A DNA stretch of 64,000 bases. It comes from Muribaculaceae bacterium. Lineage in GTDB: Bacteria; Bacteroidota; Bacteroidia; Bacteroidales; Muribaculaceae. Position 1 is the stretch's first letter, and the number at the start of each line of letters is the position of its first letter. The notes beneath the pieces are model-generated. The model was not told the origin of the DNA, made no database searches, and was given only the letters and a program-made list of their open reading frames with translations. Below are positions 8,634 through 17,073 of the stretch, piece after piece. The translations under genes were made by a program, and so were the position numbers. Where the stretch lies: contig JAGCCU010000035.1 in the NCBI GenBank assembly GCA_017651515.1, positions 1-64,000 on the forward strand, written 5' to 3'.

Positions 8634-10580
8634 TTGTCTAACCATAACTGTTATAGCATCGTGACGGGTATCAATAAATGGCGCATCGATGACAGCGCCG
8701 AACTCTACAACATCAAGGGCTGGGGCCTGAAGTATTTTTCCATCAACGAACAGGGGCACATGACCGTTACGCCCAAGCAAAGCTGCGTATCAGTAGACCT
8801 TGTGGAAGTAATGGACGAACTGCGTTCGCGCAACATCACTGCGCCTACTCTGCTCCGCTTTCCAGACATCCTTGACAATCGTATTGAAAAGATTGCCAGC
8901 TGCTTCAAGAAAGCCGCCAAGGAATATGAGTATACTGGACAGAACTTTGTAATCTACCCCATCAAGGTTAACCAGATGCGGCAAGTGGTGGAATAAATCG
9001 TGAGCCATGGCAAGAAGTTCAACATCGGACTTGAAGCCGGTTCAAAGCCTGAATTGCATGCCGTGCTCGCTATCAATGTGCCTGACATAAGTAATAATTC
9101 CATCATCATCTGCAATGGTTATAAAGATGAAGGATACATTGAACTTGCATTGCTTGCGCAGAAGATGGGAAGACGCATTTTCCTCGTAGTGGAAAAACTC
9201 AACGAGTTGAAACTCATAAGCGATGTAGCTCAAAGAATAGGCATAAGACCTAACATAGGCATTCGCATCAAGCTCTCAAGCAGCGGCAGCGGAAAATGGG
9301 AAGAAAGCGGAGGCGACAGCAGCAAATTTGGACTTAACACCAGTGAACTGTTTACTGCTCTGGACTTCCTGAAAGAACACGACATGACCGATTGTCTTAA
9401 ACTCACGCATTTCCATATCGGCAGTCAAGTTACAAAAATACGCCGCATCAAGAATGCCCTGCGAGAAGCATCACAGTTCTACGTGCAACTGTGCAGGATG
9501 GGATTCCAACCTGAGTTTGTCGACATAGGCGGTGGACTTGGAGTAGATTATGACGGCACACGCAACAGCGCCAGTGGATACTCGATGAACTACAGCATCC
9601 AGGAATACGTCAACGATGCCGTCTATACATTCGTCGATGTGAGCAACAAGAATGAGATTCCTCATCCCAACATCATCAATGAGAGCGGACGCTCTCTCAC
9701 CGCACACCACAGTGTATTGGTAATGAATGTCCTCGAGACAGCCGATTTGCCCCAATGGAACGATGATGAAGACACAGTAACGGAAGACGATAATGAACTC
9801 GTAAAAGACCTTTACGAAATCTGGGATAAAATCAATAAGGCACGGCTTTTGGAAGACTGGCACGATGCCCTGCAGATACGCGATGAAGCACTTGACCGTT
9901 TCAGTCTTGGATTGATTGATCTCCGAACCAGGGCCATGGTGGAAAAACTATTCTGGAGCGTTGCTCGCGACGTTAACTCCATCGTTGAACAGATGAAGCA
10001 CGCACCCGAAGAACTCCGGTCGGTGTCGAAGATGCTGCCAGAAAAATATTTCTGCAATTTCTCTCTGTTCCAATCACTTCCCGACTCCTGGGCCATCGAT
10101 CAGGTGTTCCCTGTGGTTCCCTTGCAGCGGTTGAACGAACAACCCAACCGTTATGCAACAGTTCAGGACATCACCTGCGACAGCGACGGGAAAATAGCCA
10201 ATTTCATTTCACCACATGGCATTACACACTCTCTGCCTGTTCACAAACTCAAACCGGGAGAGCCTTATTATTTGGGAGTCTTCCTCGTAGGAGCCTATCA
10301 AGAAATCCTTGGCGACCTGCACAACCTCTTTGGTGACACCAACGCAGTCCACATCGATGTGTATAAAGACCACTACGAGATTGACCAGGTGATTGACGGC
10401 GAAAGCGTTGCCGAGGTTCTCGACTACGTCCAGTTCTCTCCCAAGCAACTTGTGCGCAATGTAGAAACCTGGGTGAACGACAGCATACGTGCCGGAAAGA
10501 TTTCAAGTGAAGAAGGAAACGAATTTGTGCGCAATTATCGCAGCGGACTCTACGGCTATACTTACCTCGAAAAAGATTGA
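8634..10580 (+). pseudogene. speA: Biosynthetic arginine decarboxylase, interrupted by in-frame TAA
   Basis: An arginine decarboxylase (arginine to agmatine, PLP-dependent, first step of the agmatine polyamine route) of about 640 codons, otherwise full length. The first part carries YPIKVNQM with the PLP lysine (AAG at 8964). The second starts SHGKKFNIGLEAGSK and keeps the HFHIGSQV, GGGLGVDYDG, ESGR and YRSGLYGYTY regions. Between them, in the same reading frame, a TAA at 8994-8996 replaces what family knowledge predicts to be Glu (VVE-E-IVSHG), so one G-to-T change explains it. No ATG is in frame at the usual start; TTG 8634 or GTG 8661 would be needed. A GTG at 9000 could restart translation but the product would lack the PLP lysine. 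Either a true pseudogene, a strain variant, or a consensus error. Confidence 0.85.
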
Positions 10581-10627
10581 TAAATTTAGGCCTCACCCCA
10601 TCATCATCTACTTATCACTTTTAAACG

Positions 10628-11377
10628 ATGCGTTACTTCATGCGCTTGAGCTATAACGGGATCAACTATTGCGGTTGGCAAATTCAACCGCATGACCCGA
10701 GTGTTCAGGAGACATTGGAAAGTGCTCTTGCAACATTGCTTCGCGCTGCCACTCCCATCACGGGCGCAGGCCGCACCGACACAGGAGTAAACGCTAAAAT
10801 GATGGTTGCACATTTCGATGTTCAAGCGCCCATAGCCGACATACCTTTATTTGTGCGCAGCCTCAACGGCATCTTGCCACGTGACATCGCCGTTCATGAT
10901 ATCGTGAAGGTTCATGATGACGCTCATGCTCGTTTCGATGCAAATAGCCGCACTTATAAGTACTTCACGCACTGTTACAAGTCGCCGTTTTTATACCCTT
11001 TGAGTTGGCAGTGCAGACCTGGACTCGACTATGACTTGATGAACGAAGCTGCTGAACGTCTCCTGGATTACACCGACTTTACATCGTTCAGCAAGCTTCA
11101 CACCGACGTGAAGACCAATAACTGCTGTGTGACCCATGCTCGATGGGAAAAGGAAGGCGAGCAGTGGGTGTTCACCATCACTGCCGACCGCTTCCTGCGA
11201 AACATGGTGCGAGCCGTGGTGGGAACTCTGATTGATGTCGGAACGCATAAAATCTCAATTGACAGGTTTTGTGAAATTATAGAGGAAAAAGACAGATGTC
11301 TCGCCGGCACCAGCATGCCTGGCCATGCGCTATTCTTATGGAACATCACGTACCCATACCCGCCATTTAACACTTAA
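10628..11377 (+). CDS. truA: tRNA pseudouridine(38-40) synthase
   Basis: Isomerises uridines 38-40 of the tRNA anticodon stem-loop. The 249 residues are the normal length for TruA. The catalytic aspartate lies in the signature AGRTDTGVNA, followed by HFDV. RYFMRLSYNG opens the protein and NMVRAVVGTL is the conserved C-terminal helix. The ATG at 10628 fits the family start. It follows speA by 47 bp and precedes the secreted CotH-like gene by 18 bp, so cotranscription is plausible without functional linkage. Confidence 0.95.
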   Translation: MRYFMRLSYNGINYCGWQIQPHDPSVQETLESALATLLRAATPITGAGRTDTGVNAKMMVAHFDVQAPIADIPLFVRSLNGILPRDIAVHDIVKVHDDAHARFDANSRTYKYFTHCYKSPFLYPLSWQCRPGLDYDLMNEAAERLLDYTDFTSFSKLHTDVKTNNCCVTHARWEKEGEQWVFTITADRFLRNMVRAVVGTLIDVGTHKISIDRFCEIIEEKDRCLAGTSMPGHALFLWNITYPYPPFNT

Positions 11378-11395
11378 TCATATTCAACAATAAAG

Positions 11396-12838
11396 ATGAA
11401 GCTTAAACTTACAATATTCTTCATTCTTGCCTTTACGATCACAGGTCATTCGCTGGCACAGGAGCGCATGATATCGATGGGTGACAGTATACCACCCATT
11501 CCCTACAGTCAATTTGTAGAGAAGAACATCATCATCATGGACATCACGACGGTGAATGGCGAATTTCCCACCTGCGACTACATCGACTCGCCCCCTAATG
11601 GATGGGGCAAATCCATAACCAACAATTTCAAGGTGCCGGGACGAATGAAGATTTCATGGGGAGAAAACCTGCTATATGACTCTGGTGATTACGCTGAAGG
11701 CATAAGCGGAATGACCATCCGCATACGAGGAAACAGTTCGGCATACGCACCGGCAAAGCCTTACAAAATTGACTTGCAGAAGAAGGCCGACCTCCTCTTT
11801 CGTAATAACCCAAGCTACAACGATAAGGACTGGGTACTTATTCGCGACATTTACCAAAATGCAATGATTGGGTACGAAACGTGCACGCTTCTAGGCATGC
11901 AATGGACTCCAAGCTACGGCTATGTATCGCTCATTCTCAACGATGAATACATGGGACTATACATGCTTGTAGAATCTGTAAAACGAAACACCAACTGTAG
12001 GATCAACATCACCAAACAAGGATTTCTATTTGAATACGACTCATATTGGTGGACTCAGGACTATCACATTCCTTCGGCGCTATACAACATGATGCGTTAT
12101 ACTGTCAAGTACCCGGATCCGCTCACCGCAAGCGACAAGCAATATCTGGAACAACGCATCAGCGAATACGAGACAAGTGTTCTCAACGGCACCTATGATC
12201 AGCAAATAGACGTTCCATCATTGGCAAAATGGTGCCTCGGATTAGACATATTAGGCATCAACGACGCCGCAGGAGCAAATCGTTTCCTTACCCTCTATGA
12301 CCGCAATTCAAAGATTGTGGTGCCTACCATGTGGGATTTCGACTCAGCCGAGAAATACGGCGACATCTGGTCTCGAACTCACAGGGTGCTCATGAAACAG
12401 TTTTTCGAGAATCAAAACATTTCATTCCGACGCCAGTTCGTGGAAGAATGGGAACAGATAAGTGAAACATTCGTGACCGACTTGAATACAGTTCTCTTAC
12501 GCTACAGGAACAGCGATAAAGGACTCGCACTGTTTAATGCTTGCGATTTTGAAAACATTCGTTGGAACCACGCAAACAACTTCCGGTCCAACATTATCGA
12601 TCATATAGAATGGCTGGGAAAACGCAAGAGATGGATAGACAAGAGAATACAGGATTACTACCTCACAGGTGATGCCAATCGCGACTGGATAGTCGACGTC
12701 GAAGACATCAACATCATGATCAACATGATTTTAGGTCTCATGCCCACCAACCTCAAACAAGCTGACGTAAATGGAGACAAAATAGTTGACGTAGAAGACG
12801 TGAACATTGTCATAAACAAGATATTGAAACTACAATAA
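11396..12838 (+). CDS. Secreted CotH-kinase-like protein with dockerin-like tail
   Basis: A 480-residue exported protein. Residues 1-21 are a signal peptide ending SLAQ. The body resembles the CotH kinase family: MTIRIRGNSSA followed by KPYKIDLQKKAD, a central YMGLYMLVESVKR segment, and MWDFDSAEKYG, corresponding to the metal-binding WDxD region. The last 60 residues contain two dockerin-like calcium repeats (DANRDWIVDVEDIN and DVNGDKIVDVEDVN), each followed by a short hydrophobic helix INMIL/INKIL. CotH-family members phosphorylate proteins or act on surface polymers in other taxa; the substrate here is unknown. It lies between truA and a DPP IV gene on the same strand. Confidence 0.8.
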   Translation: MKLKLTIFFILAFTITGHSLAQERMISMGDSIPPIPYSQFVEKNIIIMDITTVNGEFPTCDYIDSPPNGWGKSITNNFKVPGRMKISWGENLLYDSGDYAEGISGMTIRIRGNSSAYAPAKPYKIDLQKKADLLFRNNPSYNDKDWVLIRDIYQNAMIGYETCTLLGMQWTPSYGYVSLILNDEYMGLYMLVESVKRNTNCRINITKQGFLFEYDSYWWTQDYHIPSALYNMMRYTVKYPDPLTASDKQYLEQRISEYETSVLNGTYDQQIDVPSLAKWCLGLDILGINDAAGANRFLTLYDRNSKIVVPTMWDFDSAEKYGDIWSRTHRVLMKQFFENQNISFRRQFVEEWEQISETFVTDLNTVLLRYRNSDKGLALFNACDFENIRWNHANNFRSNIIDHIEWLGKRKRWIDKRIQDYYLTGDANRDWIVDVEDINIMINMILGLMPTNLKQADVNGDKIVDVEDVNIVINKILKLQ

Positions 12839-12859
12839 CCAAAACCACACCATTATATC

Positions 12860-15028
12860 ATGCGAACCTTATTGAAGAATATAGCTCTGCTGCTTCTGGC
12901 AATCATCACATCACAGACGGTTTTTGCACAGAAACAATTCACTCTTGAAGACCTTAACTTTGGTGGCACGAACTACCAGAACATGATACCCAAGTACAAG
13001 ACCTACCGTTGGTGGGGCGATCAGCTCATCAACGTAGGAGCCGATTCTTGCTGGACCGTAGATAAGAATAACGGCAAACAGAAACTGCTGTTCACCAAAA
13101 ACCAACTTATTTCGTGGACCGACTCAGCCGTCACTGCACCGCTCACCGCTTGTTCGTTCCCATACGACGACCAGCCACTCGTGCTCGTGCGCACAGCAAA
13201 GGAAACGCTGCTCATCAATTTCAAGAAGCGCAACGTCGAGTGGCGACAGCCACGTGCTGCAGGGATTCAGGCGCAGGAATGGAACAAATCAAGCCGCATC
13301 GCTGCCTACGTGCTTGACGACAACCTATATGTGACAGATGCCGTCGGCAACACAAAACAGATAACTACTGACGGCTCTCGCGACATCGTCTATGGACAGG
13401 CCGTACACCGCAACGAGTTCGGCATCGAAGGTGGACTCTTCTGGAATCTCTCCGGCACACGCCTCGCTTTCTATCGAATGGACCAAAGTATGGTGACCGA
13501 CTATCCACTGATTGATGTACCAGACCCCACCGACTCCACAAAATATATTGCCAAGCCGGCGCCCGAGAAATACCCTATGGCTGGGCAGACCTCGCACATT
13601 GTCAGCGTTGGGGTGTACAGCATCGTCTCAGGCGATACGCTCTATCTCAAAACCGGCGACCCCACCGACCGCTACTTTACCAATGTCACCTGGAATCCTG
13701 TCGGCGATGTCATATATATGTTTGAACTCAACCGCGACCAGAACGACTGCCGACTCGTGAGCTACGATGCCACTACCGGCGAACCCATCGCCGAACTGTA
13801 TCGCGAAACTGACGACAAGTATGTCGAGCCGCAGACACCCATCACCTTCTTGCCTTGGGACAGCAAAAAGTTCATATTCATGAGCCAAAAGGACGGCTAC
13901 AACCATCTCTACCTTATGGACACCGACGGCAACATGGTAAAAAGGCTCACTGGTGGACAGTGGGTGGTCATGGATCTTCTGGGATTCGACACTGCTAGCC
14001 ACAGCGCAATCATTGCCGGCAACTACAACAGCCCCATCCAGCGCAATATCTACCGAGTTAACATTGATGACGGCACCCTCACCTGCATCGACGAGGGCGG
14101 ACGCGGATGGCACAACGCAATGCCAAGCGCATCTGGAGCATGGATTATCGACAACTATCAGGAGCCTGACGTGCCGCGCAACATCGCCTGCATCAATGTT
14201 GCCAACGGACATTCCACACGATTGTTCACTGCGCCCGACCCCTGGCAGGGATATACCGTACCTGAATACCGCTGCGGCACCATCAAGGCCGACGATGGCG
14301 CCACCGACCTATACTACCGCATGGTTATGCCCACCGACTTCGACCCCACAAAGAAATATCCCACCGTGGTCTATGTTTATGGCGGCCCTCACGCACACAA
14401 CGTTGATGCGCGTTGGCACTACTGCAGCCGAAGCTGGGAAACCTACATGGCACAACGGGGCTACTTGCTCTTTATCCTAGACAACCGAGGAAGCGAGAAC
14501 CGTGGACGAGAATTTGAGCAGGCCACCTTCCGCCAGCTCGGACAAGTGGAGATGCGAGACCAGATGCGAGGCGTAGATTTCCTACGCACACTAGAATACG
14601 TTGACACTGCACGTTTGGGCGTTCACGGATGGAGTTTCGGCGGTTTCATGACCATCAGCCTGATGACCAACTATCCCGACGTATTCAAGGTTGGTGTAGC
14701 CGGCGGACCCGTCATTGACTGGCGCTGGTATGAAGTGATGTACGGAGAGCGGTATATGGACACCCCACAGACCAACCCCGATGGCTATGCCTCCACATCG
14801 CTCATCCCCCATGCCAAGGACCTCAAAGGACGCTTGCAGATTATCATCGGCTTGAACGACCCCACTGTGGTGCCGCAGCATGCCTACAGTTTCCTCAAGG
14901 CTTGCATAGCAGCCGGTACACAACCCGATTTCTACGTCTATCCAGGCCAAGGTCACAATATGATGGGGCATCAGAGCGTACACCTGCACGAACGCATCAC
15001 ACGTTACTTTGACGACTATTTGAAGTAG
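12860..15028 (+). CDS. dpp4: Dipeptidyl peptidase IV family serine peptidase (S9B)
   Basis: Removes Xaa-Pro (or Xaa-Ala) dipeptides from oligopeptide N-termini; exported, probably periplasmic or outer-membrane associated. Residues 1-23 are a signal peptide (LLLLAIITSQTVFAQ). An N-terminal beta-propeller occupies about residues 40-480, followed by an alpha/beta hydrolase domain. The triad is visible: Ser592 in GWSFGG, Asp667 in GLNDPTVV, His699 in GQGHNMMG. The 722-residue length fits bacterial DPP IV. It starts 22 bp after the CotH-like gene. The S9 family also includes prolyl tripeptidyl peptidases, so exact specificity is inferred. Confidence 0.93.
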   Translation: MRTLLKNIALLLLAIITSQTVFAQKQFTLEDLNFGGTNYQNMIPKYKTYRWWGDQLINVGADSCWTVDKNNGKQKLLFTKNQLISWTDSAVTAPLTACSFPYDDQPLVLVRTAKETLLINFKKRNVEWRQPRAAGIQAQEWNKSSRIAAYVLDDNLYVTDAVGNTKQITTDGSRDIVYGQAVHRNEFGIEGGLFWNLSGTRLAFYRMDQSMVTDYPLIDVPDPTDSTKYIAKPAPEKYPMAGQTSHIVSVGVYSIVSGDTLYLKTGDPTDRYFTNVTWNPVGDVIYMFELNRDQNDCRLVSYDATTGEPIAELYRETDDKYVEPQTPITFLPWDSKKFIFMSQKDGYNHLYLMDTDGNMVKRLTGGQWVVMDLLGFDTASHSAIIAGNYNSPIQRNIYRVNIDDGTLTCIDEGGRGWHNAMPSASGAWIIDNYQEPDVPRNIACINVANGHSTRLFTAPDPWQGYTVPEYRCGTIKADDGATDLYYRMVMPTDFDPTKKYPTVVYVYGGPHAHNVDARWHYCSRSWETYMAQRGYLLFILDNRGSENRGREFEQATFRQLGQVEMRDQMRGVDFLRTLEYVDTARLGVHGWSFGGFMTISLMTNYPDVFKVGVAGGPVIDWRWYEVMYGERYMDTPQTNPDGYASTSLIPHAKDLKGRLQIIIGLNDPTVVPQHAYSFLKACIAAGTQPDFYVYPGQGHNMMGHQSVHLHERITRYFDDYLK

Positions 15029-15100
15029 GCTTACATATAACTTATGTTAACAGGGCTTTATAACTGCAACAAATAGTAGCGCAATGTGGCTTTTTTTTCT

Positions 15101-15108
15101 TACTTTTG
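15101..15108 (+). promoter_or_regulatory. -7 box of fba
   Basis: TACTTTTG, 52 bp upstream of the aldolase ATG. I see no well-placed -33 TTG. Confidence 0.5.
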
Positions 15109-15159
15109 CGAATGAAAGATAACAAATTATATTTTTTGGGTTAGTTAAATTTATACAAC

Positions 15160-16161
15160 ATGGTAAGTTACAAAGAATTAGGTCTTGTCAATACCCGCGA
15201 GATGTTTGCCAAGGCCATCGATGGAGGTTACGCAATTCCCGCATTCAATTTCAACAACATGGAGCAGCTCCAGGCTATCATCAAGGCTGCTGCCGAAACA
15301 AGGTCGCCGGTCATCCTGCAGGTGTCGAGTGGTGCTCGTAAGTATGCCAACCAGACATTACTGCGCTACATGGCACAAGGTGCTGTAGAGTATGCTAAGG
15401 AACTTGGCTGGGAACACCCACAGATTTGTCTCCATTTGGATCATGGCAACTCTTTCGAGCTGTGCAAGTCGTGCGTAGACTTCGGATTCTCTTCAGTTAT
15501 GATTGACGGCTCTGCTCTTCCCTATGAGGAGAACATTGCACTCACCAAGCAGGTTGTGGAATATGCCCACAAGTACGATGTGACTGTCGAGGCTGAGTTA
15601 GGCGTGCTGGCTGGCGTAGAGGACGAGGTACAAGCCGAGGAATCACATTACACCAAGCCCGAAGAGGTAATTGACTTCGCTACTCGCACAGGCTGCGATT
15701 CATTGGCAATCAGCATCGGCACAAGCCACGGAGCTTACAAGTTCACTCCCGAACAGTGCACCGTAGATCCTGAGACAGGACGTCTGGTACCACCGCCATT
15801 GGCATTCGACGTACTCGACGCCATCATGGAGAAACTTCCTGGATTCCCCATCGTGCTGCACGGATCTTCGAGCGTTCCTCAGGAATATGTCGATATCATC
15901 AATACTCACGGCGGAAAGATGCCGAATGCAGTAGGTATTCCCGAAGAGCAACTGCGCAAAGCTGCCAAGAGTGCTGTTTGCAAGATCAACATCGACAGCG
16001 ACAGCCGTCTCGCTTTCACAGCTGCCGTGCGCAAGGTCTTCGTTGAGAAGCCAGGCGAATTCGACCCACGTAAGTACTGCGGTCCTGCCCGTGATGAAAT
16101 GGAGAAGCTGTACAAGCACAAAATCATCGAAGTGCTGGGCAGCAATGGCAAGGCCGAATAA
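15160..16161 (+). CDS. fba: Class II fructose-1,6-bisphosphate aldolase
   Basis: A zinc-dependent aldolase that interconverts fructose-1,6-bisphosphate and two triose phosphates in glycolysis/gluconeogenesis. The 333 residues match class IIB-type enzymes. The zinc and catalytic residues lie in CLHLDHGNSF, EAELGVLAG, GTSHGAYKF and VLHGSSSVP, and NIDSDSRLAFTAAVR is a phosphate-binding region. The start MVSYKELGLVNTREMF is typical of the Bacteroidales protein. Single gene flanked by its own -7 box and a terminator. Confidence 0.96.
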   Translation: MVSYKELGLVNTREMFAKAIDGGYAIPAFNFNNMEQLQAIIKAAAETRSPVILQVSSGARKYANQTLLRYMAQGAVEYAKELGWEHPQICLHLDHGNSFELCKSCVDFGFSSVMIDGSALPYEENIALTKQVVEYAHKYDVTVEAELGVLAGVEDEVQAEESHYTKPEEVIDFATRTGCDSLAISIGTSHGAYKFTPEQCTVDPETGRLVPPPLAFDVLDAIMEKLPGFPIVLHGSSSVPQEYVDIINTHGGKMPNAVGIPEEQLRKAAKSAVCKINIDSDSRLAFTAAVRKVFVEKPGEFDPRKYCGPARDEMEKLYKHKIIEVLGSNGKAE

Positions 16162-16188
16162 TATCAAAACGATCAAATTAGTTATAGT

Positions 16189-16221
16189 GACATCGGAGGT
16201 TTTCCTTCGATGTCTTTTTTT
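16189..16221 (+). terminator. Terminator after fba
   Basis: GACATCGGAGG pairs with CTTCGATGTC (minor mismatches) and is followed by TTTTTTTG. Confidence 0.85.
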
Positions 16222-16341
16222 GTTTATACATAAGCAATTATGAAAAATAAATGTCTTTTCTTGCAAAAAGTCGATTAGAACAAATATTTTGAGTTAAAGC
16301 TCAGATATTTTTGTTCAATTTGCCGCCGTCAAGCGGCCCTT

Positions 16342-16421
16342 GCTACATGCGCCAGCCCACCAGCGTTGCATCGCGCCTTATGTAACTTATCCCGCTACGT
16401 GCGTCAGCCCATATGTAACTT
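16342..16421. repeat. Imperfect direct repeat, 18 nt plus 10 nt
   Basis: GCTACATGCGCCAGCCCA (16342-16359) recurs as GCTACGTGCGTCAGCCCA (16394-16411), two mismatches in 18. Each copy is followed by TATGTAACTT (16379-16388 and 16412-16421), the second leading into the inverted repeat GTAACttttGTTAC. The 300-bp tract around it (16222-16481) holds no recognisable gene. Confidence 0.6.
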
Positions 16422-16481
16422 TTGTTACTTATAGTCTATTCTCTTGTGTAAGCCAACTATTCACTTGTTACGTGGTTAACA

Positions 16482-16512
16482 TTGTCACCAAGTAAACATG
16501 TTATTATCTTTG
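16482..16512 (+). promoter_or_regulatory. Promoter of the Trp-Asn mini-ORF
   Basis: TTG (16482-16484), 20 bp, TATCTTTG (16505-16512), the same spacing as the best promoters in this window. The mini-ORF ATG is 10 bp after the -7 box. Confidence 0.7.
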
Positions 16513-16522
16513 CTCAAAAATC

Positions 16523-16666
16523 ATGAAGGATAAAATCGTTAAGGAATATATCAATATGTTAATCAATGTGAACTTTTGGAACACTTGGAACAACTGGAAC
16601 AACTGTAATCTCTGGAACTTATGGAAACTTAGTCAACTTTTTTCAGGCAAAGACTTATCATTATAG
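16523..16666 (+). CDS. 47-residue ORF with Trp-Asn triplet repeat (unknown)
   Basis: An ATG at 16523 opens a 47-codon frame ending TAG at 16664-16666. After a charged start (MKDKIVKEYINML) the centre reads WNT-WNN-WNN-CNL-WNL-WKL, that is a three-residue period with Trp at 19, 22, 25, 31 and 34, then SQLFSGKDLSL. I do not recognise a family. The ORF lies immediately after a well-spaced promoter and before the separate promoter of the kor operon, so it seems to be its own short transcript. The -7 box is only 10 bp from the ATG, so the leader would be very short. It could be a leader peptide sensing Trp or Asn supply, a small membrane-active peptide, or merely an open frame through a 9-nt DNA repeat. 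No clear terminator follows. Confidence 0.5.
   Translation: MKDKIVKEYINMLINVNFWNTWNNWNNCNLWNLWKLSQLFSGKDLSL
16577..16630 (+). repeat. Six 9-nt units, consensus TGGAACAAC
   Basis: TGGAACACT, TGGAACAAC, TGGAACAAC, TGTAATCTC, TGGAACTTA, TGGAAACTT in tandem and in phase with the mini-ORF codons 19-36. Substitutions among units keep the frame open and mostly keep Trp and Asn. Confidence 0.85.
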
Positions 16667-16707
16667 AGCGTTAGCAAATTCAACTATAGTTAATCTTGTG
16701 AAAAATA

Positions 16708-16738
16708 TTGTGGGGATAAATAATTATTCGTATCTTTG
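16708..16738 (+). promoter_or_regulatory. Promoter of the 2-oxoacid:ferredoxin oxidoreductase operon
   Basis: TTG (16708-16710), 20 bp, TATCTTTG (16731-16738), 38 bp upstream of the first ATG. Confidence 0.78.
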
Positions 16739-16776
16739 CGAAACTTAACTAATAACTTAATTCAAAAATTTCAATA

Positions 16777-17007
16777 ATGGCAAAAATCAAAGGCGCTGTA
16801 ACCGTCAACACTGAGCGCTGCAAAGGCTGCAACCTGTGCGTTGTGGCCTGTCCTAGCGATGTGCTGGCGTTGATGCAAAAAGAAGTGAATGACCGCGGAT
16901 ACCATTTTGCCTACATGGCAGATCCCGACAAGTGTATTGGTTGCCAGAGTTGCGCTCTGGTGTGTCCTGATGCGTGCATTGAGGTGTATCGCGTGGTAGA
17001 GAAGTAA
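16777..17007 (+). CDS. korD: Ferredoxin-type subunit of 2-oxoacid:ferredoxin oxidoreductase
   Basis: A 76-residue 2[4Fe-4S] protein with two CxxCxxCxxxCP motifs (CKGCNLCVVACP and CIGCQSCALVCP). It is the electron-accepting small subunit at the head of a four-gene operon with the alpha, beta and gamma chains below. In this enzyme class a 2-oxoacid and CoA are converted to acyl-CoA, CO2 and reduced ferredoxin. It is 66 bp from the next gene. Confidence 0.88.
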   Translation: MAKIKGAVTVNTERCKGCNLCVVACPSDVLALMQKEVNDRGYHFAYMADPDKCIGCQSCALVCPDACIEVYRVVEK

Positions 17008-17073
17008 ACGTCGTGCTCCAATGCATGACAAGTGTATTAACCGAATAATCCCTTAAAAAAACTTTTAACTACA

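Noticed and set aside
8991..9002. Selenocysteine or pyrrolysine recoding in speA
   Set aside because: The stop is TAA, not TGA or TAG, and the expected residue is an ordinary Glu with no structural recoding element visible.
16577..16630. CRISPR-like array
   Set aside because: Nine-base contiguous units without spacers, in codon phase; not a CRISPR structure.
16505..16776. Classical Trp attenuator controlling the kor operon
   Set aside because: The kor operon has its own ideal promoter after the mini-ORF, and I see no terminator/antiterminator pair between them.
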